From the NCBI GenBank assembly GCA_948567375.1, contig OX419760.1, positions 16,368,001 to 16,432,000 of the forward strand: 64,000 nucleotides of DNA. The letters are read 5' to 3'. Of this stretch, positions 54,005 to 64,000 are shown in pieces. The first letter of the stretch is position 1, and every line of letters begins with the position of its first letter. The notes under the pieces were generated by a model. It searched no databases. It was not told the DNA's origin and saw only the letters and a program-made list of their open reading frames with translations. This DNA is from Lunularia cruciata (Eukaryota > Streptophyta > Marchantiopsida > Lunulariales > Lunulariaceae). The translations under genes and the position numbers were made by a program.

Positions 54005-56866
54005 TTTGTTCTGTTGAGATTCAGCGAGGACGCTGAATTCAAAGTTCCAAATTCCACAATTTCTCCATTCTATTGTCTCTAGAGAAAACAATCACATTGT
54101 TTCATTTGAATCTCATTAAGGCAATTGATTTTCGAACGATGAGCTCACCAAACTTTTCTCTCTTGTTAACCTGAGTACTGTCCTGCCATAGCTCCTCCAT
54201 AGCTAGATAAGCTATGTTGCAATAAATCGTAAAGACATTGCAAATAACATATCTCCTTTTGCCTGAATACAACCCATCTCGACAGATCGTTAGCTTTTAC
54301 ATTAGTGGTGCTCAAATCAGACAATTCAAGTAAATTGCCATACCCAAAGAAAACCGCAACATCCACGTACATTGTCGTTCAATAATTTGAGCGTGCTTTT
54401 CTCCCACTTGCATAGTTATTGATGTACTTAAACATAAGAGATTACTCCTTTTAGATTGATATGTACGTCATTTGCATAGATAGTTGATATAATCGTTTGC
54501 ATATACTCTAAACACTTTCACTACTACTAGTGCATAACTATCCAAATTTCTGCGGATTTTTAAATTGTTAGTTAGTTTGACCAAACATCGAGGCCATACA
54601 ATATTAAGCATACATACTTGAATCAATTGGCGTAGACATACTTACTACAAACTTCATGTAAGGTTTAGGGTTGCATGACAAGATTATCTTACTTAGTGTG
54701 GTGGAGTAGGTTTAAGTCTTTCGTGCCGTTAAATCGAAATGCCAATGTTGGAGTACTGTTAAGTCCTGAACTGACGAAATATAAGCAGTGTCAATCTTGC
54801 TATTTATCACCTAGGAAGGTGTAGAACACAAGTTGAAGCACGTACATCTAACAAGAAACTCGAGATACTATTAAACTATATAGTCTCATAAATATGGGAA
54901 CAGTTCACTTTCTGGTGGATGGGTGTTAGTGTTCTTTCGGCTGCATGGTGCTTCGAAATAGGCACGCACGTTAAAGACTGTCCTTATGATATTAAGCTCC
55001 GCTATCTGTCAAACTTCATCAGGAAAAACATTCCAGTCGAACTTCTTTTGAAATAATGGAAGGTACTTTATATCAGGCTCGACACCCGCATTTCTTATAA
55101 GAAATTGATGAGTCTTATGACTGCCTTATTAGTGTAAAGTTTCTGCACCAACTTTGTCGCTTGCATTGGGTGGAAAATTTATTGGACTGGTAAATTTGCT
55201 TCTTGGCAGACGGGCACTTTATGCAATAATTGACATGAACATCAATCGGTCAGGATTTCTTTTATCCGGACGCGTTATTGTACAAGTACTTATAATCCCG
55301 ATCAGGTGTTGATGGTTTTGGTTGATTTGCTTGCACTGCACTTATGCAAGGATATGTCCTTGGAGTAGCCCAAAACTGAATGAATGAGCTACTCTGCACA
55401 ATGGGAGCAGACCATGAAAGGATCCTTAACACCTGGATCGTCGATTACATATTTCACAACGTAACACAAAGAAATTACATTTCACCTGTGAATATAACCA
55501 CTATCAGGATGAGAAGGATATAAGAAATTAGCACGAGGATCCTCTTGCTAGGAAATTTTCCTTTGCATTCGAATTCCATCTTCACATAATTTGTGCACCG
55601 ACAGGGGAAACATACAGCGCTAAAAGAATTAGAAGACACAAAGACCAACAACTGAAAATTTACCAACTGGAGAACAGGATGAATAAACAGGGGAGTAATC
55701 TGGCAAGTGTAATTCATATACTTCTTGTTCACTCTTATTGATTCCAAAGTTGTTTTATCTTTTAGTCAGAACACGAACTCATATATAGCAGGAAGAGGAT
55801 TCTCTCTGCATACCCCCAATTGCCTAATAGGAACCGACAACGAAGATTTGCATTGACGGACCTGATACTACAGGTTATGTGTGAGACATTTTGACACGTA
55901 TATTTACTGTTGATTGATGCTTTGCCTTCTTCCTCGTAAGATGAAGAGGGTGCCGGTAGACCGCACGTCATGCGCTTGAGGCGTGTTTAGCTTTGAAACT
56001 CCTCGTCGTATTTCTTGCCTGTGATTGGTGATCTCGTCGCTCTGATGGAGATGGGTGGGGTGACCTGTGGAATAACTTGGGAGCGAGTTGGTGTGTCGTT
56101 CCCCAAACGAAGACCAGACGCTGGATGGATCAAGCACATTTAAAGTAAAAAGGAACACATCTGAGGGGAGAGATGGCTGACCTGATTACCACGTTTGATT
56201 ATTAGATTACATCCTTCCACCATCACCCATGGATCTGTCACGATAGTTGTGACTACCAATATTCTGCAGTAGTAGCCGTGGCAATATCTTGCACAATTTT
56301 TTCTCTCAAGATGTGGAAGTGCTCGCAGTACATGGCTCCTAATATATATCACCCGAGAAGTATCGGTTCTATCAAGTGCCACGACATCTTGTCACGAAAT
56401 AACAGACTTGAGGAGCAGCAGGAATGCAGACTTGCGAGACGCAGGTAGGAGAAGTAGATATACTTTATGGATTTTATTTTCAACACCAGAGAAGATTGCG
56501 TGCGTTTCTGGGCCCTTCGGAGAGGCGAGGTAAATTCATTAATTTTAAAAGCACCCTGTAAAAGAACACGTGGATAACGTTGATGACTCAGTTGGAATTA
56601 CAGAGAGGAGGACGACAATTTCTCTGCTGTGTTTTACAGGGACTTCAAATGTTGAAGGCTTTACATAGAGGAGCTCATAGCTGTGCCCTCTGCTCTTTCT
56701 TTGTCTACTCTGTGCGGCTACTGTCGGTTCGTGTCAAGAATCTGAACATCTCTACAGGTGTATGGTACAGTGTACAATCAGTCAAAATTGCTGGCTAAAG
56801 CTGCCTATATTTCTTAGCAGCTCGTTTTATTGGGTGAAGGAATGAGTTAACCTGTGTAATCTATCT
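53141..56866. other. Intergenic region before SCC2, no recognised gene
   Basis: Apart from the tandem unit next to LINE C and the CT microsatellite (53951-54002) I see no known feature. Minus-strand frames at 55475-55747 (hydrophobic C-terminus KRILVLISYILLILIVVIF) and 55904-56382 have no homology I can name. They could belong to a small unrecognised gene, but no splice model is convincing. The 3' flank of SCC2 lies at the right end. Confidence 0.45.
53951..54002. repeat. (CT)26 microsatellite
   Basis: An uninterrupted run of 26 CT units. Confidence 0.98.
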
Positions 56867-59800
56867 CTATAATACACCGACACCTTTCCTACTCCCACGA
56901 CTTTTCGCTCCAGTTCCAGCTCCTCTCTTCCTTTTCTTGCCACCGCTGCCTCCTCCCCACTCCTCGTCAGTCTCGTCTCCTGACTCTGACCCTGGTTCAT
57001 CAACGATCGCCGCAGTACTTTTCTTCCTAAGTGTTCGTGTTGGTGGAGTGTAGCCATTAGCTTGACCGCCGTCGGGAGCTTCTCCATGGGTTGCAGCAGC
57101 AGCACCGCGACCCCGTTTCTTGGTTGGTATATTGGCAGTATAGGTAGAGTAGTCCATGGCATCTTCCTTCAGCAATCGCTTGAAGGCCTGGAGATATACA
57201 TAGCAGAACACCGCAGAAGCACTCAAATGCACTGCTAATGTGGCACCATCGTCCCATCCCATGAACAATCTAGCCCGAGCTTCCATCTTCCAGTCAGTTC
57301 TTCATAAGGATCTCTAACCTCACAGAATTTGACTTCGAATGGTCTTGATTAGATGAAGCTAAGAATAATCACATCATAAGCAGATGGCATTGAAGACAGA
57401 AGAGGAGAACACTTCTACAAGAATGAATAGACTTATAGTTCTGGTGGTAACTTCATCTTCAGCCAACAGCGTGCTGAATGAGCGAAATCAGATATGCACA
57501 GGCTTAAAATTAGTAACAAGTTGTGAAGAAAGTGGTAAAAGTGGTTATCGACGTCCAAGTGAAAATTACTTTTGGTATAGTGGTGAAGAAATCAAAATAC
57601 TTGTCGTCAGACCTTCTAAGAATTGAACAATCCGAAGGCGAACTGGAGAGATACACAAGACGATGGAACTGAAGTATTTGACATTGCTTCTGCTTGGTCA
57701 GATAATTTGCGCACTGAAACGTAGTACACACCGCGACCAGAGTAAGTAGTTCTAAATGAGCCTTTCCATCAACAATTACCTGATATTGCTCTAGCATTTG
57801 ACGCACTGTTGTTGGAGGTTCAATTGGCAGCTCCTTAGTGCTGAATTCCTTAATTGTATCACGTCTGGACAAAATATCACCGGGCTTGATGGGTTCTGTA
57901 GGAGTATATGTCTGACAAACAACCCAGTAATGTCAGAGAAACCGCAATTGTTACACGTGGAAAAGAGATAGTTTGTTTGATTCAAGGAAAATAAACGGTT
58001 GACCAATATGGTAGTCACCTGGCAACGGGCGTCGTTCAGACTGTAGACAATTTTCAAGTGCCGTTTTAAACGCAGCAATAATGCCAGAGCCATAGCTGCA
58101 TTGCAGTCAAGCTGAACATCACGATTATTCATGTACACAAATCAGAAGGTGTCAGTCTTTTTGAGGAAAAAAAGCTCAAGAAACACCCGTATGCAGTACA
58201 GACCAGGAAGACACATAAGAAAGACAGACAAGAGTGGAAGGAGTTAAAGAAAATATTCTGAAAAACAAGAAATGAATCAGGTGTCAGAACATACTCTTAG
58301 CTTCTCCAAAGCTTCGTCAGGGATGCCTTCGGTATCATCGGCGATCTCGGATGAATATTTGAGCACAGTCTCTTCTGTTGCGTTAACATCGTAGGCTTCC
58401 TCACCCTCCTGCTCCTTCTCGGCAGCCATGACCCCAAGTACTTGCTTTGCCACAATTCCAAGGTATCCATCTGAAATTGCGGCTTTCATGTTTGCTTCCA
58501 AGACTCCTCCCCGCACTTGAACAGCACGATTGATGGTATAGACAATGTACAAAGGCTCATCTGGAAGTCCAAAAGGTAACGCAGAAAGAACCTCCGCACA
58601 ATACCTGCGGTGCATGCATCTCGTGAGGGTCTTACAAGTAAGTCCAACTAATAATCACGCATATTGAGTAATGTAATCTAGAACCCGCAACCCAGTTCCA
58701 CACCATACATCACACATACTGCAACTCAAAGTCTTAAAATCACATATTGAATAATAGAATCTAAACATCGCACACTGCAAATAACACTTACATCCTTGCA
58801 GGACACAACTGTTCATAGGTCTCCCTTCAGGGGCTCAAAACGAGGAACATTTCGAGTAATGGAGTGCAAAATTCCATACTAAAACACGGAGCACGACATA
58901 AAGGCTGACGATGCAGAAGTCATCTCATTGACATGGTAAATCATTATAGCTTTACAACATGAGTCCAACAGAAAGACTTTATAATATAGAGAGAGGACTT
59001 CATAATACTTCAGAGCTAAGAACAAGGTTTGTTTCCAAGCAGACGTGTAGGAAGGAAGGAAGCCTGATAATTTACGATTGAAGCTTCAAGACTTACCACC
59101 TACTATTACGACAATGTGATCTCCTACTAGTACATAAAAATGTGATCGATGAAGCACGCTGAGGAGACTATCGAGGCAAGACGTGACAAATACGACTGAG
59201 AGAGAACAACGAGGATCAAGTAAAAGCAGAAATTCTTACACCAAAAAAGGTACTGATGAAGGAGTTCCGGTCGCTGCGTTGTCAAATTTCCGTATAACTG
59301 AGGACAAAAATTTGTTCCGTGATACCCGACTGCTGCGAATAAGCTTGTAGATCCTTGCAATCCCTGCTTTAGCAGCCTTCGCTGTGCTCTGCTCATGTAC
59401 TTTCGATTCAAACGGTGGCTTTGATAGACTTGAAGCAGGTGCAGAGGACGAGGCCCCAGAATGGATAAAAGAGAATGAGAGCTGGAGTCCATCTCCGAGA
59501 CGGCTTTCGAAAAATGATGGATACCTAACACGCAGGAGGACGTACGTTAGACCAAGAAAGACACTAAAGTTCAGTAAGAAGGTAGTAAAAAGACACAGGA
59601 GGACGTTGCACGTTAGACCAAGAAAAACACTGAAGTTTAGAAAGAAGGTAGAGAAATGAACGGCGCCTTAATAGTAAGGATCAACGTACTTCTCGTTTAA
59701 ATTCATCAGTAGACGATGGGCAAGCTTTGAATTGGCCTCATACTCGTCCACTTCCAAGGCTATGAGTTGCGGTACACATGTCATTGGATGGACAAGTCCT

Positions 59801-62800
59801 TGACGAAGAACGATTTCGACGACCTGGAAACCAAACAGTCAATGTTTAGATATGCAGCACAGGTGGTATCATAGGCCAGTATGATCACATCGTCCTGTAG
59901 CTTGAACCAGCTCTGCTTCTTCTCATTAATCCAATACAGGGAAGACCTGCGATGGAACTATTTTGTGACTTTCTAGAGCTAAGTGTGAACAGCTGCAGCT
60001 TCCACAAAGATGATAAAACAAAAGTGCTCATTGAATGGAAACGTACCTTCAAACAAGCGTGCCGAACTTGGTCACTGCTGTCCAGACACCTTTCGAGAAT
60101 GATTTCCCAGTGTAGCTGGATAATACCACCGCAGATATTGCTATCTCCAGCTCCAGCAGCTACAGGAACAGCATTGCCTCGCGTCTCACGTTTCTCAACT
60201 TCCGTAGCAGTCTCCGTGGCTCCCATCATTTCTTCGACATCCACTAAATAGTCACTGAAATTTCGCAGCATTTGCATCTGCCAATATGAGATAGGAAATG
60301 ATTAGGAACCGAAGAACATCGGAGGACGCTTCAACCAAGGGTAATATGTGTCATATTCGCTGACAAACGCAGAACTTCTCAAGTTATGGGATGATTACCT
60401 TCAGACGAGCAGGCGCGTGCGTAGATAGGGAAGCCTCAATGAGTTTTCCCATCTCCTTTTCCATCATGAAGTCTGGTTTTGCGATGAAGACAAATCCCAC
60501 GGCCTGCCAAGATATAAAGAAATGAGGACAGATGCCGTTCATCAAACGGGGATCCAGAACTCATTGAATGCAAATGCTGTGCACGATATGTAATGTAAAC
60601 AAGATAAACAACATCTGGTCGAATTAAAGTATAAGTATTTGTAACCTGGAAGCAATGTAAAAGTAACACCTATATCTTAGTTGCATGCATCGAATAAACA
60701 GAAACAGGACACCTGCATATATAGAGAAGAAACATCATCGAATGAAAGGCGAAGTATATAATGCCTGCCAAGATATGTGTAAATATATAATGACGACAGC
60801 AATCTTCAGCTGAAGATAGTGAAGCTTTGGCATCTATGTTCGGTCTTTGAACCCTTTTGAACATTGCAGGTAGATTTCAAAATTGGCTTTCTTACCTGCA
60901 ACGCTTTAGCCTTGACATCAGAATCTGGAGAAACCAAATAAAACTTGTAGAGACTCAAAATTTGATGCATGTTCACATCGTTGTCCTCCATAAGGTCTAT
61001 CAGATCTGACCCAAATCGTACCAAAACACCAAGACAGAATAGGTATCGTAGAACATTCTGCGTACAAAACCGATTTATCTCATTCGTCAATATTGTGAAT
61101 CCAATGTACCTCCAGGAAGAGACACGTAGGACAAGTCTGCACTGAACAGTATAAACGTTAGTGGGGTACTTTGAATTTCTTCGGAATCCGTGAGAAAAGG
61201 AGCAAGTGTGTAAGTAGAAAGTACCGGCTTGTCTGAGGGCTGATAAGATGTTTTGCGCCAAGAGTCCAGAAACTTGAAAAATCGTCCAACGAGAAGCTCG
61301 AAGGATGTGACACCCTTCACGGCAACTTTACTTAATGAACAAAGACACCTATGTTCAAAGGATGTAAACTAATCAATACGAAAGCCTGAGCTTTTACGAT
61401 GAGATGCAACGAAAAAATATTGAAATGACATGATTTTTGATAAGCACGTCTTACTCCGCCACTATCAATAGTCACACTGCGCATCAAGACGACTTTTTAA
61501 TCTCATGACGTATGTTCAGAAGCTCCATCAAAGATCCAACGAGTATTTCTACCCAAACTGCTTAATGCCTAGGATATGGATGCATTGTGCCACACAAGAT
61601 CTTATTATACACGACATGATATTAGTTCATACTATCCGTACACCGAAATGTTCCTCAAGGACCCTACCCATTAAGATTTAAGATGTGTATACAATCCGGG
61701 AGGGAAACTTGTTGGATAACTCAACGGCCCCTACTGCAGAACTCATATACAAATAAAAGACTTACTTTATACATGCGTAGACAACAGTGGAGAAAGAATA
61801 TCGAACGATTAATTGTCTCAGATCCCGCTCCAGCTCTTCCACAAAGCTTTGAGGTGGTCTCCGGAGCAACGGAAGTACAGTATCGATGACAAACACAATA
61901 CTTTGAAGCAGTTGTGCAGCATCTCTACTGTCTACCTGCAGAAAGCAGCAAAGAAGATCCACGTCAAGCATGCGTAACGACCACTAAACTCTCCCACTGC
62001 ACCCCTTTTTGGGTCCTTCAAGAGCTGATAGAAGAAGTTTAAATCGGGAAGAAATGAAAATCTCTGGTGGTAACCTCAGTGGATGACTCACTTTTGCAAC
62101 CAAAGGATTTGTCATTACTTCCTACACATGAGCCCACTCTCAAGACAGATAATTTGCAACAAGCTCAGGTTCCCGCAATGAAGCTTCCCTAATGCATTTG
62201 GCGGAGAAGGCACATGAATTCAACGTCCATACAGCCAGGACAGGCGATAATGAGAACGACATGGCGTCCAATTGTCAGCGTCAAGCAAGGACCTCCAGGT
62301 GGCAATATTGAGGGAACCAAGAGGTGATTCTTTTTATTACAAGAGCAGGTACCTGGGTTTTGAGGTAAGGCTGCAATGTCACGGCATATCGTGATGGATC
62401 AGCTGCTGGTGCACATAGAGTGGGATCCACTGTGCAGAAAGCATGGAGAGCCATGACATAAGGCAGCGCCCGAATTTCTGTATCTTCAGTAGCAGTCTCT
62501 TCCACCTGAAAATTACAAGAAAGTAGCGTGTCAAGCATACCGATTGCTTCACTAAGTCAACAAGCTGTAGATCCAAAATCCGCATAATGCGGACGTTTAC
62601 AAGTTCAACCCTATCTAGATTATATGACCTTCCCTGAGTAGATAGGCGGGGACAAACTATCATCAGGGGACAGTAAATCCTTCGGCAGAAAAAAATGTGG
62701 AGCTGGCTAAAAGAAGAATCTGCATGAGTACAAGCAGCACTTTGTCTTACCTAACTAGGTGTGGCTAGACTTCATATTGAACATTGATAGCAGTAATAGA

Positions 62801-63754
62801 TGCAAATGTCATACCTTTAGAATGCTCTCCAGCAAGCATTTACACATCAATTCGCACCGGTGTCGGACAGCTGCTTGTGTGACTGAGCTTGTGGCTGAAT
62901 TCTTGACCGCTTGTGGACAGAAGTCAAGGGCCAAACTCCGCTTGATGATGCTGACCATCGACTGACTGGTAGGCAAACTCCTCAAAACATCTACTAATTG
63001 CTGCGTTCTTTCTGCTATCTCCAGCGGCACAACACTTCCATCTGCTACATATTGTGCAGACGGGTTGGAAGGCTCTTCAAACCACAACTCAAAAAAGGTT
63101 TTCCCCACGAGGTCCTACAGACAACCGAATTCATCGTATTAGATGCATAAGTTGAAAAGGATTGACATACGCGTAAGAGAATTCCAAAGGGCACACTGAG
63201 ACGTTAGAACTCAGAATCTAAGACATTGGAAAGGCCTCGTCTCCTTAGTCGACCTTGAAATCCTCACTCGTAACCCTTAGTTCTAACATGACCCGGAAAC
63301 AAGTAACGATACAACTACCTTCCTTTAAAAGTACTGGAGAATAAACTTTTGGATTTAAGGAGGGAAGGAGCATAAATTACCTGTATACTGGATTCCTCAT
63401 CGTTGATCCTGGAGATTATTCGAACACAGCCATCCGTTGCTTTTGCAAAACCGACATTTGACATGCACACATCCCGGATAATCTTTATCACCCGTTTACG
63501 GACACTTACACCTGTGTCCATGATTCGCTCCGCAATTTTTTCGAAGTACTGCAAGGAGATATTGAAGTTTCTAAATGAGAGCTATTTCTTCCAGGCACAC
63601 TTCCAAATCAACAAAAAGGTAGTTCACCAGTTCATTAACCAGTTCGCCATTGACATTAGCAAGCTCTGGGTAACATGGAAACAGAACAGGGAGCATTGAT
63701 GCTACTGCACACGACAGATAGCAGCTTTCTCGTACTAGTGACGATTTGTCTACA
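56867..63754 (-). CDS. SCC2: SCC2/NIPBL cohesin-loading factor, C-terminal half (5' part outside window)
   Basis: Exons: 63655-63754 (least certain), 63381-63548, 62815-63114, 62353-62505, 61766-61935, 61225-61348, 60896-61057, 60399-60503, 60047-60277, 59690-59823, 59240-59524, 58295-58604, 58019-58111, 57780-57911, 56867-57187. They join in phase to about 928 residues. SCC2 (NIPBL, Nipped-B) is the HEAT-repeat subunit that loads cohesin onto chromatin with SCC4; nuclear. Signatures: [188 protein letters not shown]. The tail is acidic, then Gly/Lys/Arg-rich, likely a nuclear localisation region. No stop or frameshift is seen, so the gene is probably intact. The 5' exons lie to the right of the window. 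Confidence 0.93.
59532..59657. repeat. 63-bp imperfect tandem duplication filling an SCC2 intron
   Basis: Two units beginning CAGGAGGACGT and containing CGTTAGACCAAGAAA lie between exon 59240-59524 and exon 59690-59823, making up most of the 165-bp intron. The duplication reaches almost to the TAG acceptor of the downstream exon. It also creates an artificial open frame on the plus strand. Confidence 0.85.
60517..60600 (+). repeat. Dispersed repeat in an SCC2 intron, shared with 7.9 kb region
   Basis: Matches 7932-8018 in the same orientation (AGAAATGAGGACA, GATCCAGAACTCATTGAATG, then a diverged TATGTAATGTA part). Within the same intron the phrase GCCTGCCAAGATAT occurs twice (about 60502 and 60764), the first overlapping the splice acceptor of exon 60399-60503. 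Confidence 0.6.
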
Positions 63755-64000
63755 CTGAAAAGTTGTGTAATGGTAAGCAAAACCCCTTATGAGAGTTTCG
63801 GTTTTCCACATCACTGGACTGGACTGGACATTACTCTGACAATGATCTACATAGCGACTGAGTTCCGTACAGCAATCATTCACATAAAGTGGACTGAGGG
63901 CTGACGTTACGTTTTGATTAAGCGGAAACTGGAAAGGGCTTTTTGTTAGAAATCTGACTCGCATTTGCATTTATAGAAATTCAAAGAAGTTGCGGCATGA

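Noticed and set aside
55475..56382. Minus-strand ORFs with a hydrophobic end and an Arg/Cys-rich start
   Set aside because: Tested as a small spliced gene; no convincing exon junctions or homology.
57384..57626. 80-codon plus-strand ORF
   Set aside because: Lies in SCC2 introns and antisense sequence without any known motif.
59384..59659. 91-codon plus-strand ORF with repeated RPRKTLKF
   Set aside because: Antisense of an SCC2 exon, and the repeat comes from the intronic tandem duplication.
1..64000. tRNA, rRNA, CRISPR arrays, bacterial operon features
   Set aside because: Looked for and not seen; CRISPR and ribosome-binding sites are not expected in this nuclear plant DNA.

Overview
The window is nuclear DNA of a plant. 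It has three plant gene models on the minus strand, short GT-AG introns, and dense plant-type transposons. The genes are a PhzF-family isomerase, a Yellow Stripe-Like (YSL/OPT) metal-chelate transporter and the C-terminal half of the cohesin loader SCC2/NIPBL. Compact introns, the gene complement and LINEs with a restriction-like endonuclease make me suspect a non-seed plant (bryophyte or lycophyte grade). I cannot name a species, and that placement is inference.

Layout. 1.4-6.5 kb is a nest of elements: a 5'-truncated minus-strand LINE with a 17-bp target duplication, broken by a Ty3/gypsy element ('gypsy-2') whose own LTR holds a reverse copy of the same LTR, and whose gag holds a solo LTR of a third family ('gypsy-1'). 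10.0-12.7 kb is the PhzF gene (6 exons) and 14.3-18.8 kb the YSL gene (6 exons). 21.6-23.9 kb is a second LINE copy, cut by 'gypsy-3' (23.9-30.0 kb, 3' end missing). 30.4-36.8 kb is a complete but dead chromodomain Ty3/gypsy element ('gypsy-1') with both LTRs, tRNA-iMet primer site, polypurine tract and a perfect 5-bp target duplication. 38.3-42.7 kb is a decayed Mutator-like element (MULE) with long terminal inverted repeats and a 9-bp target duplication. 42.7-49.9 kb is AT-rich sequence with no recognisable gene. 49.9-51.5 kb is a copia pol relic, followed by a third LINE copy (51.9-53.1 kb). 56.9-63.8 kb is SCC2, whose 5' part lies beyond the window.

Most unusual observation. The leaders of all three gypsy families, between primer site and gag, carry a short ORF with one shared module of about 55 residues that I do not recognise. 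It occurs once in gypsy-2, twice in gypsy-1 and twice in gypsy-3. Four of the five copies end at a stop codon directly after a final aromatic-hydrophobic motif such as YILY. This looks like a conserved accessory ORF of these retrotransposons.

The three host genes share an orientation but no evident pathway. All transposon ORFs carry stops or frameshifts, and most stops fit C-to-T or G-to-A decay.
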